Assembly (NCBI GenBank): GCA_029203125.1
Contig: CP119317.1
Coordinates: 310,001-374,000 of the forward strand
DNA from: Candidatus Cohnella colombiensis
GTDB lineage: Bacteria > Bacillota > Bacilli > Paenibacillales > Paenibacillaceae
Reading direction: 5' to 3'
DNA length: 64,000 bases
The notes under the pieces are model-generated. The model was not told the origin of the DNA. It searched no databases and saw nothing but the letters and a program-made list of their open reading frames with translations. The position numbers and the translations under genes are program-made. This document shows, piece by piece, positions 27,000-36,010 of the stretch. The first letter of the stretch is position 1; each line of letters begins with the position of its first letter.

Positions 27000-27013
27000 T
27001 GAAAGCGCTTATA
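27000..27013 (+). promoter_or_regulatory. Catabolite-repression (cre-like) site before the first GH127 gene
   Basis: TGAAAGCGCTTATA matches the CcpA consensus TGWAANCGNTNWCA at all but one position (T for C at position 13). It lies 136 bases before the GH127 start, in the roughly 315-base gap after the SRAP gene. The rest of that gap, AT-rich with short TAGG/CCTA repeats near 26945-26990, holds no gene that I see. Confidence 0.6.
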
Positions 27014-27148
27014 ATACTTACATAGGCAGTCTATCAATTGTGAAAGAGATCATCTTTCATTCTTGAGAGATAGGAAGACAAAGGTAAGTTTATTCGACCT
27101 ATTAAAGCTCGCCTTGAGAATATTTGGAAGGGATGTATTGAGTAAATC

Positions 27149-29098
27149 ATGAAACCGATCTCATTGAATAAAGTGGAGATAAAAGATAAATTTTGGACGA
27201 GATGGCAAAGGCTGATAAAGGATGATATCGTTCCCTATCAATGGAGCATCTTGAATGACCAGATTCCAGGAGTCGAGAAAAGTCAAACGATTGAAAACTT
27301 TCGTATGGCGGCTGGAGAAGTTAAAGGTGAATTTTATGGAATGGTGTTTCAGGACAGTGATCTTGCGAAATGGTTGGAAACAGCTTCTTACGTTCTGACG
27401 ATGGAACGAAACGAACAATTAGAGCAATGGGCAGACGGAGTCATTGACATACTCGAGCGAGCCCAACAAGCAGATGGATATTTAAATACTTATTTTACAG
27501 TCGCAGAACCCGATTTAAGATGGAAAAATTTAAAGGATGGCCATGAGTTATATTGTGCCGGTCATATGATCGAAGCGGCAGTAGCCTACTATGAAGCGAC
27601 AGGGAAAAGTAAGATATTGCACATCGCATCCAAGATGGCCGACCAAATGGACGCTGTGTTTGGCATAGAAGAAGGCAAATTAAGAGGGTATGATGGTCAT
27701 CCAGAGATCGAGCTAGCCTTAATACGATTATACCGAGCGACAAATAACAGGAAGTACTTGAATTTGTCCAAATACTTCGTCGAAGAGCGTGGCAGAAAGC
27801 CTAATTATTTTGACCAAGAAGACATTGAACGTCAAAAAATTGGAGCGAAAAACCTCACTCCCCCTAAAGAACTGGATTATTATGTAGCTCACGCTCCAGT
27901 TACTGAGATGGAAACTGCGGAGGGACATGCAGTTCGGGCTGTGTACCTGTTCAGCGCGATGGCTGATCTTGCTGCTGAATATCAAGATCAAGCTCTGCTG
28001 CAAGCTGTAAAAAAAATGTGGCAAAATATCGTGAACAAAAGAATGTACATCACCGGTGGGATTGGTTCTTCCGGACTTCATGAACGATTTACTGTCGATT
28101 ACGATCTGCCCAACGATCGGGTATATGCAGAGACGTGCGCATCTGTCGGTTTTATTATGTGGGCGTATCGAATGCTAGAGTTGGAAGAAGACCGACGGTA
28201 TGCGGATGTGATGGAGCAGGTACTGTACAACGGAGCGCTAAGCGGCATTTCGTTGGATGGCAAAAAGTACTTTTATGTCAATCCGCTTGAAGTAAAGCCA
28301 AGCTTGCTTGGACACCGTAATGATCTTTATTTCGTCAAAGGAGAACGGCAATCATGGTATGGCTGCGCGTGCTGTCCACCTAACATTGCCCGGCTTCTAG
28401 CTTCATTAGGACAGTACATTTACTCTTACAATGAAGCTCGCAAAAACTTGTTCGTTCATTTATACATCGGCAGTCAGATCGAACAGGAGATAGAGGGTCA
28501 GCTCGTTCAAATCAATCAGACAGGTCATTACCCTTGGAATGGGGACATCCAGTTCCAAGTCGCAACAGAAAGTCCTGTTCATTTCACATTAGCATTGCGT
28601 ATCCCTGCTTGGTGTGACAGCTTCGAAATCACAGTAAATGGTGAACGGGTCGAAACGATGGACAGTTTGGATAAAGGCTATTTGAAAATAGCAAGAACGT
28701 GGAATTCTGGAGATCGCGTAGAGCTCCTCCTTCCGATGAAGGTGCGTGTGATGAGAAGCAATCCTCTTGTGCGAGACAATGTCGGGAAGATTTCTCTACT
28801 GCGTGGCCCGATTGTATATTGTTTGGAACAGATCGATAACAAAGAAAATTTACCCGATATCGGGGTTTCCGCGAAGACAGATTTCCAAACCGTGTTTGCA
28901 AATGATTTGCTGGAAGAAGGGGCAATCAATCTGGAGTTTGATGCTTGGGTAACCGATTCCTTATCGCTCAATGTGGACGAACTCTACTTCCAAACAGAAG
29001 TAAAGAGAAATCCCTTTCAGGCGAAAGCCATACCTTATTTTCTTTGGGCCAATCGGGAGCCAGGCGAAATGCTCGTTTGGATCAAGGAAGAAAAATAG
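27149..29098 (+). CDS. GH127-family glycoside hydrolase (beta-L-arabinofuranosidase type), copy A
   Basis: 649 residues, no signal peptide, so cytoplasmic. All residues of the GH127 active site described for bifidobacterial HypBA1 can be placed: acid/base Glu312 (HERFT), zinc ligands Glu328 and Cys330 (AETCAS), nucleophile Cys408 and ligand Cys409 (GCACCPPN). An (alpha/alpha)6 barrel (about 10-420) is followed by beta-sandwich regions. It should release L-arabinofuranose-like residues from imported oligosaccharides. It heads an operon with a binding protein and two permeases, under a cre-like site. It is clearly diverged from copies B and C. Confidence 0.9.
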   Translation: MKPISLNKVEIKDKFWTRWQRLIKDDIVPYQWSILNDQIPGVEKSQTIENFRMAAGEVKGEFYGMVFQDSDLAKWLETASYVLTMERNEQLEQWADGVIDILERAQQADGYLNTYFTVAEPDLRWKNLKDGHELYCAGHMIEAAVAYYEATGKSKILHIASKMADQMDAVFGIEEGKLRGYDGHPEIELALIRLYRATNNRKYLNLSKYFVEERGRKPNYFDQEDIERQKIGAKNLTPPKELDYYVAHAPVTEMETAEGHAVRAVYLFSAMADLAAEYQDQALLQAVKKMWQNIVNKRMYITGGIGSSGLHERFTVDYDLPNDRVYAETCASVGFIMWAYRMLELEEDRRYADVMEQVLYNGALSGISLDGKKYFYVNPLEVKPSLLGHRNDLYFVKGERQSWYGCACCPPNIARLLASLGQYIYSYNEARKNLFVHLYIGSQIEQEIEGQLVQINQTGHYPWNGDIQFQVATESPVHFTLALRIPAWCDSFEITVNGERVETMDSLDKGYLKIARTWNSGDRVELLLPMKVRVMRSNPLVRDNVGKISLLRGPIVYCLEQIDNKENLPDIGVSAKTDFQTVFANDLLEEGAINLEFDAWVTDSLSLNVDELYFQTEVKRNPFQAKAIPYFLWANREPGEMLVWIKEEK

Positions 29099-29212
29099 TT
29101 AGAGTAACGCGAAAGGGGTGATGTCCACAAATTGGTTCTGAGTAAGTGGGATTAAAGTATGCAAGGCATCGCCAAAAGGCTGGATTTCATCATCTAAATA
29201 GGGGGCTCACCA

Positions 29213-30475
29213 ATGTCAAAGAAATTCGGGTTTTTAGCAATTGCGCTTATTATGCTGTTAACAGCATGTTCTACTGGGAGTAATAGCAACAAGAATAGCG
29301 AATCAAGCCAATCCTCAACGGCAACTACTAGTGAAGCGCCTGCAGAGAAAGTAACGTTGACGATGCAAGACTACTTGCAAGGTGGAAACAGCGAGGCGAT
29401 GGATGCGTTAATTAAAGCTTATATGGATAAGCATCCGAATGTGACGATCGACCGTCAGAATGTGCCCTTTGCTGACAATACTAAGAAACTGATGGTGGGG
29501 ATTGTTTCCAAAACATTGCCTGACATCGCACTCGTGGATGGCGCAGATCACTTATCTTTAGCTGCTGCAGGTGTATTCGCAGACATCTCGGACCTAATTA
29601 AACAATGGGGCGAAATTGACCAATACTTTGATGGGCCAATGTCTTCAACCATTCTAGACGGTAAAAATTATGGGATCCCGCTTAGCAACAACCTGCTAGC
29701 ACTTTTCTACAACGTCGACATGTTCGAAGCAGCTAACCTGCAACCGCCGACAACCTGGGAGGAGCTTAAGAGTATTGCTGCAACGCTCTCGAAAGACGGC
29801 GTTTACGGATTCGGAGCTTCGGGTATTAACAGTGAAGAAGGCGTGTTCCAATTCCTACCATTTGTTTGGCAGGGTGGTGGAGATGTGACCAACATCAACA
29901 GCCAAGGAACGATAGATGCTTTGAACTTGTGGAAGGGATTAATTGATAATGGAAACATGACCAAGGATATTCTTACACAGACGCAACAAGACGTGATGAT
30001 CCAATTCGCTGCTGGCAAAACAGCAATGATGGTTAACGGTCCTTGGCAAATTCCGAACCTAACCAAACAAGCTACTTTTAAATGGGCAACGGTACCGCTT
30101 CCTAAAGGACAAGCAGATGGAACGATCCTTGGCGGCATGAATCTGGGAATTTCTTCAGAGTCAAAGCATCAGGACGCGGCATGGGACTTTTTGAAATTTA
30201 CGCAAGAAGCTGAAAACTTGAAAAATATTAACGTAGCTATTGGAAACGTAGCACCTCGTAAAGATGTTGTTCAAGATGACCATTGGCAGAAGAATGCATT
30301 GCTGAAGCCGTTTGCAGATAGTATGCCATTCGCCAAAGCTCGCGCTTACGGACCTGACTATCCAAAAATGTCCATTGCAATTCAAGAAATGATGCAAAAA
30401 GTGTTCACGAATCACACAAGTGCTGACAATGCAGTGAAAGAAGCGGAAGATATCATTAAGCCGTTCCTTAAGTAG
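29213..30475 (+). CDS. Solute-binding lipoprotein of the second importer
   Basis: 420 residues. The lipoprotein signal has lipobox LTAC (residues about 17-20), then a Ser/Asn/Thr-rich linker. The family-1 binding fold follows (VTLTMQDYLQGGNSEAMDAL; later PPTTWEELKSIAATL and AAGKTAMMVNGPWQIPNL, the typical hinge segment). It captures a sugar or oligosaccharide outside the membrane for the two permeases that follow. The GH127 gene just upstream suggests an arabinofuranoside ligand. Confidence 0.9.
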   Translation: MSKKFGFLAIALIMLLTACSTGSNSNKNSESSQSSTATTSEAPAEKVTLTMQDYLQGGNSEAMDALIKAYMDKHPNVTIDRQNVPFADNTKKLMVGIVSKTLPDIALVDGADHLSLAAAGVFADISDLIKQWGEIDQYFDGPMSSTILDGKNYGIPLSNNLLALFYNVDMFEAANLQPPTTWEELKSIAATLSKDGVYGFGASGINSEEGVFQFLPFVWQGGGDVTNINSQGTIDALNLWKGLIDNGNMTKDILTQTQQDVMIQFAAGKTAMMVNGPWQIPNLTKQATFKWATVPLPKGQADGTILGGMNLGISSESKHQDAAWDFLKFTQEAENLKNINVAIGNVAPRKDVVQDDHWQKNALLKPFADSMPFAKARAYGPDYPKMSIAIQEMMQKVFTNHTSADNAVKEAEDIIKPFLK

Positions 30476-30485
30476 AGAAGCATAT

Positions 30486-30524
30486 GTTGCCGGCAGGAGG
30501 AAAGGAATTGACACTGCCGGCAAC
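30486..30524 (+). other. Intercistronic hairpin between binding protein and permeases
   Basis: GTTGCCGGCA (30486-30495) and TGCCGGCAAC (30515-30524) form a perfect 10-bp stem with no T-run after it. Such stems usually stabilise the upstream message, raising binding-protein levels over permeases. Confidence 0.6.
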
Positions 30525-30550
30525 TCGTTAAAAGGGAGCGATCGCCTGAC

Positions 30551-31468
30551 ATGGAAACTCGTAAGATAAACGTGACTAAGTTTAGATGGAGCCGATTCAA
30601 GGAAGGCTCTGGTAATTATGCTTTTCTGGTTCCAGCATTACTGTTTCTTGCTGTATTTATGATTTACCCAATTGTTTACAATATAATTCTTAGTTTCAAA
30701 GATGTCACGGTAAGCAATATACAGGGCGAACAGCATTTTGTTGGATTTCGCAATTACGCAGAGGAACTGAAGAGTGCGGCGTTTATGATCTCGTTAAAAA
30801 ACTCCACACTATTCACTGGTTTAAGCTTAATTTTTCAATTTGCAATTGGGTTTATGCTAGCTCTCTTTTTCAACTATAAATTTCCCGCCAGAAATCTGTT
30901 TCGCTCATTGATGCTTGTTGCTTGGGTCATCCCTTCCGTTATCAGTGGGTCGTTGTTTAAATGGATGTTTGCAGGAGAACAGGGAATCGTCAATTACATT
31001 CTGATTGTCATTGGCGTTATCAACGAACCGATCACTTGGTTGACGGATCAGAATTTTTCGCTGGCAAGTACGATAATTTCGAATATATGGCTGGGCATAC
31101 CTTTTAATATGTTGATTTTACTCGCAGGCCTGCAATCGTTGCCAGAGGATGTGTACGAAGCTGGGAAGATGGATGGGGCAAATCCGATTCAACGATTTTT
31201 CTTCATCACATTACCGATGTTGAAATCAACGATTTATATTTTATTAGTGCTAGGTTTCATTTATACGTTTAAGGTTTTCGACTTGATCTTAGTTATGACG
31301 AACGGCGGACCAGTCAATTCTTCATCCGTACTCCCGCTTCACGCATACAATCTCGCTTTTGTCACGTATGACTTTAGTAGGGCGGCAACGGTTGCTGGCT
31401 TTATGCTTATCATCGTGATTGTAGTCTCGATAGGTTACCTTAAGTTAATCCGTAGTGAGGAGGAATGA
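30551..31468 (+). CDS. Sugar ABC transporter permease (MalF/UgpA type), second importer
   Basis: 305 residues with a basic N-terminal tail and six membrane segments. The EAA loop is visible near residue 205 (EAGKMDGANPIQRFFFITLP). The long first external loop contains the GFRNYAEEL element common to UgpA-type subunits. It starts 75 bases after the binding protein, beyond an intercistronic hairpin, and ends three bases before its partner. Confidence 0.9.
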   Translation: METRKINVTKFRWSRFKEGSGNYAFLVPALLFLAVFMIYPIVYNIILSFKDVTVSNIQGEQHFVGFRNYAEELKSAAFMISLKNSTLFTGLSLIFQFAIGFMLALFFNYKFPARNLFRSLMLVAWVIPSVISGSLFKWMFAGEQGIVNYILIVIGVINEPITWLTDQNFSLASTIISNIWLGIPFNMLILLAGLQSLPEDVYEAGKMDGANPIQRFFFITLPMLKSTIYILLVLGFIYTFKVFDLILVMTNGGPVNSSSVLPLHAYNLAFVTYDFSRAATVAGFMLIIVIVVSIGYLKLIRSEEE

Positions 31469-31471
31469 GTA

Positions 31472-32308
31472 ATGAATGAATTGAAACCAATTAATAAAGC
31501 CATTTATTTCATAGTTGGATTGATCATTACAGTACTCTTCCTCTTTCCAATTATATGGATGATTTCAACTTCAGTGAAACCAGTAACGGAGTTGTTCGCC
31601 TATCCACCCAAAATTATACCGTCCGAATTTGTATTTGAAGCGTATGTAGACAATTTCGTTAAAAGCAATAAGATGCTTAATTATTTCGGGAATAGCTTCA
31701 TCATTGCAGGGGGTACGATGATTTTCTCTCTTCTTGTCGCTGCGCCTTCGGCTTATGCGCTAACCCGATTGAAAGTTAGAGGGAAAGGCCTGATTCTGTT
31801 TCTCTTACTAATTACGCAGATGATGCCTACGATTATGCTAGCCATTCCGTTTTTCATCACGTTTGCTAATATAGGCCTGTTGAACAATTACTTCTCGCTT
31901 ATATTGGCGGATGCTACGATTGCAGTTCCATTTGCAATTATGATTCTTCGCCCATTTTTCCAAGCACTCCCAAGTGAGCTTGAGAGTGCGGCATTAATTG
32001 ATGGGTGCGGTAAATTTGGAACGTTTACTAGAGTGATCCTTCCGCTTGTGAAGCCTGGACTTTATACGGTTGGCGCGTTCTGTTTCCTGTATGGATGGGG
32101 AGATTTGCTGTACTCGTTGATCCTGACAACGAATGAATCCATACGCCCGATAACGCTGGGACTATACAACTTTATCGGTGTATACGGTACGGAATGGAAC
32201 AGCTTAATGGCTGTCGCAACGATTGCCATGGTTCCTATTATTCTGATTTTCATCTTGATACAGAAACATATTGTTAGCGGGCTGACGACTGGAGCGATGA
32301 AGGGCTGA
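31472..32308 (+). CDS. Carbohydrate ABC transporter permease (MalG type), second importer
   Basis: 278 residues, six membrane segments. EAA loop ESAALIDGCGKFGTFTRVILP near residue 172. It pairs with the previous gene product. The stop is only six bases from the stop of the convergent AraC-type gene and I see no terminator between, so the two transcripts must overlap. No ATPase gene is linked. Confidence 0.9.
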   Translation: MNELKPINKAIYFIVGLIITVLFLFPIIWMISTSVKPVTELFAYPPKIIPSEFVFEAYVDNFVKSNKMLNYFGNSFIIAGGTMIFSLLVAAPSAYALTRLKVRGKGLILFLLLITQMMPTIMLAIPFFITFANIGLLNNYFSLILADATIAVPFAIMILRPFFQALPSELESAALIDGCGKFGTFTRVILPLVKPGLYTVGAFCFLYGWGDLLYSLILTTNESIRPITLGLYNFIGVYGTEWNSLMAVATIAMVPIILIFILIQKHIVSGLTTGAMKG

Positions 32309-32314
32309 GTCGGG

Positions 32315-33211
32315 TCACAAGTTGTTCATATGCGTTCTGTAATAAGCTTCTCTGTATTCCGTCGGGGTGATTTTCCCGTACTTTTTGAACAAACGCATGA
32401 AATACTTCTCATCATTTATTCCGATCGAATAAGCAATTTCCTTCGTGCTCTTCGATGTGCGGGACAGCAAATCTTTCGCTTTGGCAATCTTAACTTCATG
32501 GATGAATGACTGCAGGTTCATATTTGTTTTTTGTTTAAATAAACGGGATAAATAATCTCTATTGTAATTAAATTGTTCGGCGATTGTGGAGACGTTGAGA
32601 GTGCTCGATGACGAATGAATACGTACCCATTCCATAATTTTCGCCAAATTTTTATCCGTTTCCATTCGAAGTCCGGGATGAAGTGATTGTTGGATTGTTT
32701 GCTCCGTCATTTCGATTAATAGGGATGTCAAAAGAAAACTGACACCTATGTTGGTGTAGTAATTGGAGTATGCAATATGAAGGATTTGTTGAAATTGAAT
32801 ATAGATTCTTTCGATAGCCGGTGGATGGCTGTAAATCGGAATATAAATGGATGAGCTGTCTTTGTTATTAGTAGATTGCGTGTGTAGCTGTTGGAGTTGG
32901 TTCATCACGAAAGGCTTATCCAATAATTGATATCCTTCAGGAGTATCAAAGTGCATCCAATAGAACGAGATATCCTTATGGCTTTCCGCGTAGCCTTGGT
33001 GAACCTGATCGGGTAGAAGCACCAGAACGTCTCCAGGCCCCACCTCGTATTTTGTGTCATTTTGTTGGATATATAGCACTTCTTTTATTCCAATGATGAT
33101 TTCAAAGCTGTTGATGATACGTTTGCTATGTTTCCAGGGTTCATTAGTAGAAAATTGTCCGCATGAGATAAAAGTAAGAGGCGTTGTCACATTGGAGTTA
33201 AGATATTTCAT
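32315..33211 (-). CDS. AraC-family regulator with cupin sensor domain
   Basis: I start at ATG 33211, nine bases after AAGGAG. The 298-residue product has an N-terminal AraC-type cupin (about 10-130, VGPGDVLVLLPDQVHQGY) that binds a sugar, and a C-terminal AraC DNA-binding domain (about 195-295; STIAEQFNYNRDYLSRLFK, then IAYSIGINDEKYFMRLFKKY). It is transcribed divergently from GH127 copy B, 78 bases away, and convergently to the second importer. The likely role is activation of one or both by arabinose or a related sugar. Confidence 0.85.
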   Translation of the reverse strand: MKYLNSNVTTPLTFISCGQFSTNEPWKHSKRIINSFEIIIGIKEVLYIQQNDTKYEVGPGDVLVLLPDQVHQGYAESHKDISFYWMHFDTPEGYQLLDKPFVMNQLQQLHTQSTNNKDSSSIYIPIYSHPPAIERIYIQFQQILHIAYSNYYTNIGVSFLLTSLLIEMTEQTIQQSLHPGLRMETDKNLAKIMEWVRIHSSSSTLNVSTIAEQFNYNRDYLSRLFKQKTNMNLQSFIHEVKIAKAKDLLSRTSKSTKEIAYSIGINDEKYFMRLFKKYGKITPTEYREAYYRTHMNNL

Positions 33212-33289
33212 TCTCACAATCTCCTTAAGGCTATTTTCTTAGAAACAAGTGTACAAGAGTGAAGCGCGAACATCAAGGAGGTACCTAAC

Positions 33290-35266
33290 TTGTCACAAAT
33301 TATTAAACTTTTACCGGTTTCATGGAAGGATACGAATGTCCTCGGAGGATTGTGGGGCAGAAGGCAGCAAATCAATCATTTTGTAACGATTCCGAGTCAA
33401 TACAAACGCTTCGAGGAAAGAGGAAGTTTCGAAGCGCTTAAGCGGAACTGGAAAGCTGGCGATCCGAACGCCCCCCATCCGTTTTGGGACTCGGACTTTG
33501 GCAAATGGATCGAAGCTGCGGCTTTCTCGCTTGCCAAGTACCCGGATCCGGAGTTAGAAAAGCTGGTTGATAGTGTCATCGACGAGATTGCAGAAAATCA
33601 GCAAAGTGATGGATACTTCAATACGTATTTTGATTTGATCGAACCCGACAAGAAGTGGACAAACCTCTATTATATGCATGAGTTGTATTGTGCGGGTCAT
33701 TTGGCTGAAGGCGCAGTCGCCTATTATTTGGCCACAGGTAAACGCAAATTCCTTGATGTCATGTGCCGATACATGGATCACATCGATGCACGCTTTGGCA
33801 GTGAGCCAGGCAAGATTCATGGCTATTGCGGACACCAGGAAATTGAGCTTGCGCTAGTCAAGCTTTACCGCGCGACAGGCGAAGAAAGATATTTGAAATT
33901 GAGCAAATATTTTATCGACGAGCGCGGCAAACAACCGTATTTCTTCGAGCTTGAATCCCTGCAACGGGGAGTCGACACGGAGAAGACAGCCAATCAACAA
34001 CGGCACTTGAAATATTATTTGAAAGAACACGGACCCTACGCCGAATACCAATCGCATCTTCCAGTAAGAGAGCAAGAGGCTCCGGTGGGTCATGCTGTCA
34101 GAGCGATGTATATGTACAGCGCTATGGCAGATTTGGCGGCGGATACCCAAGACAAGTCGCTACTTGATGCATCAGAGAAACTTTGGGATAGATTGACGCA
34201 GCGACAAATGTATATTACGGGCGGAATCGGTCCTTCGTCTGATGGAGAAAGATTCACGTTTGATTATGACCTACCTAACGAGTATACGTACAATGAGACA
34301 TGTGCGTCCATTGGGCTCGTGATGTGGGCGCACAGAATGCTGCAATTTAACGCCGACAGAAAATATGCCGATGTGATGGAACAAACGTTGTACAATACTG
34401 TGCTAAGTGGCGTTTCTGTGAATGGAGATGAATATTCGTACGCCAATTACTTGGCTGTATATCCGGATCGATTCAAATACGCCAGCACCCTAATCATTGA
34501 CAAAATGATGCCAGGCCGGCACAAGTGGTTTAATGTCGCGTGCTGTCCGCCTAACGTGGCCAGACTGATCGCATCGATCGGACAGTACATGTATTCCACG
34601 AGTGAAGATGGGATCTATGTGCATCTATACAACGACAGCGAGACGACGGTAGATGTAAAGGGCAATCGGGTTACACTTACCCAACAAACGAATTATCCAT
34701 GGGAAGGGCATATCGGCTTAACGATTATGCCTGAAACAGCCGCAGAATTTACCGTCGCAGTTCGATATCCAGGCTGGTGTTCACATGCGGAAATAAAAGT
34801 GAACGGAAATAAGGTAGACGCTCCGATCGTTAACGGTTATTTCATGCTCAACCGCAATTGGGCGCAAGGAGACGTTGTAGAACTGCTGCTCGATATGCCC
34901 ATCCAGCTTGTGGAGTCGCATCCGTCGGTCCGAACGAACAGCGGCAAGGTCGCTCTGCAACGTGGGCCGCTCGTATACTGCATGGAAGAGACAGATAATG
35001 CTAGAGATTTAAGTGATTTGTCGCTTGTGGACGAAACGGACATCAAGGTTCAATACGAAGCAGATCTATTAGATGGTGTTGTAACGCTAGAGTTGAAAGG
35101 GCAAAGAAGAGAGACTTCCTCGTGGGAAGGGCAGTTGTATCGTCCCGTTCAAACTCAAAAAACCGATGTGTTAGTAAAAGCGATTCCCTACTTCCTATGG
35201 GCCAACCGTGATCCTGGCGAAATGCTCATTTGGATTAATCACAATTGCAGCTGTGGTTCCCATTAA
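33290..35266 (+). CDS. GH127-family glycoside hydrolase, copy B
   Basis: TTG start at 33290, eight bases after AAGGAGG. 658 residues, cytoplasmic. The GH127 catalytic set is present: Glu320 (GERFT), Glu336 and Cys338 (NETCAS), Cys418 and Cys419 (VACCPPN). From codon 12 on it is almost identical to copy C at 45186 (two amino-acid differences counted by eye), but only distantly similar to copy A. A cysteine hydrolase gene follows 26 bases downstream, then a glycerate kinase. The C-terminus ends in an unusual NHNCSCGSH. It should cleave L-arabinofuranose-type bonds; GH127 members can act on other rare sugars too. Confidence 0.9.
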   Translation: MSQIIKLLPVSWKDTNVLGGLWGRRQQINHFVTIPSQYKRFEERGSFEALKRNWKAGDPNAPHPFWDSDFGKWIEAAAFSLAKYPDPELEKLVDSVIDEIAENQQSDGYFNTYFDLIEPDKKWTNLYYMHELYCAGHLAEGAVAYYLATGKRKFLDVMCRYMDHIDARFGSEPGKIHGYCGHQEIELALVKLYRATGEERYLKLSKYFIDERGKQPYFFELESLQRGVDTEKTANQQRHLKYYLKEHGPYAEYQSHLPVREQEAPVGHAVRAMYMYSAMADLAADTQDKSLLDASEKLWDRLTQRQMYITGGIGPSSDGERFTFDYDLPNEYTYNETCASIGLVMWAHRMLQFNADRKYADVMEQTLYNTVLSGVSVNGDEYSYANYLAVYPDRFKYASTLIIDKMMPGRHKWFNVACCPPNVARLIASIGQYMYSTSEDGIYVHLYNDSETTVDVKGNRVTLTQQTNYPWEGHIGLTIMPETAAEFTVAVRYPGWCSHAEIKVNGNKVDAPIVNGYFMLNRNWAQGDVVELLLDMPIQLVESHPSVRTNSGKVALQRGPLVYCMEETDNARDLSDLSLVDETDIKVQYEADLLDGVVTLELKGQRRETSSWEGQLYRPVQTQKTDVLVKAIPYFLWANRDPGEMLIWINHNCSCGSH

Positions 35267-35944
35267 AAACTTAATTTAAAGGAGAGATTTCCATGTCTAT
35301 GAAAATTCCAGCGAATAAAACAGCGATCGTATTAATTGAGCCTCAGAATGATTTTCTTTCACCAGGAGGCACCATGTACGCGCACATTAAAGAGCAATTG
35401 GCAGAGCGAAACGTCATCGCCAATTTGAAAGGCTTGCTCGATTCAGCTCGTGGCAAAGTGAAGATCTTCTACGTCCCCTTCCACCCGTTTGATAAGGGTT
35501 TTCCTGAGCTAAAGAAGGGCGGTCCTGCTTACGAGGGATTGAGGGGCATTGAGATTGATATGGAAGCCGATTGGGGAACAGGTGCATGGCTTAGAGGCAC
35601 ACCGGGTCCAGAAATCATTGACGAGCTGACGCCTCAGGATGGAGATATTATTGTAGAAGGTAAAAAGACGCTCGACGCGTTTCATTCCACGGGTCTTGAC
35701 TATTATTTGCGAGCGAATGAGATTGAATACGTTGCATTTACGGGTTTCCATACGAACTGGTGCGTTGAATCCAGTGCGAGATCGGCATATGACAAAGGCT
35801 ACAGAGTAATGGTTGTAGGGGATTGTACGGCAACAGATACTCAGGAAGAGCAAGATTATGTCGAGAAGTTCATCTTCCCGAAGATCGGCAAAGTGTTGAA
35901 TGCCAAGCAGTTTTTGGAGGCGCTAGAATAGTTAGAATAGTCCG
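33323..35944 (+). repeat. Large direct duplication, left copy
   Basis: 2622 bp that match 45240-47861 at a constant offset of 11917, so without net indel. By eye I count about 43 substitutions (about 98.4% identity). The unit spans nearly all of GH127, the whole cysteine hydrolase gene and 13 bases after its stop. Similarity stops abruptly at both ends. Confidence 0.9.
35293..35931 (+). CDS. Isochorismatase-like cysteine hydrolase, copy 1
   Basis: 212 residues of the isochorismatase superfamily. The catalytic triad can be placed: Asp in EPQNDFLSP (residue near 16), Lys in VEGKKTLDAF, and Cys in HTNWCVESSA. The conserved cis-peptide region FTGFHTNWCV is intact. Relatives hydrolyse amides such as nicotinamide, N-carbamoylsarcosine or ureido compounds. 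The AAGGAG site lies right before the ATG. It follows GH127 so closely that the substrate may come from the GH127 aglycone; this is inference. Confidence 0.85.
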   Translation: MSMKIPANKTAIVLIEPQNDFLSPGGTMYAHIKEQLAERNVIANLKGLLDSARGKVKIFYVPFHPFDKGFPELKKGGPAYEGLRGIEIDMEADWGTGAWLRGTPGPEIIDELTPQDGDIIVEGKKTLDAFHSTGLDYYLRANEIEYVAFTGFHTNWCVESSARSAYDKGYRVMVVGDCTATDTQEEQDYVEKFIFPKIGKVLNAKQFLEALE

Positions 35945-35950
35945 CGAATA

Positions 35951-35986
35951 CACCACCGAAGCGCTTCGGTGGTGTGATTTTTATTT
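35951..35986 (+). terminator. Terminator or attenuator after the first cysteine hydrolase
   Basis: A perfect 24-base palindrome (arms CACCACCGAAGC and GCTTCGGTGGTG) is followed by TGATTTTTATTTT. The glycerate kinase starts 25 bases further, so it may only attenuate. Confidence 0.75.
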
Positions 35987-36010
35987 TGTTCAATACGAGG
36001 AGAGATTTGG

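Noticed and set aside
33397..35046. Minus-strand frames inside GH127 copy B (and the same in copy C)
   Set aside because: They are shadows of the strongly biased coding strand. Being duplicated with the block does not make them genes.
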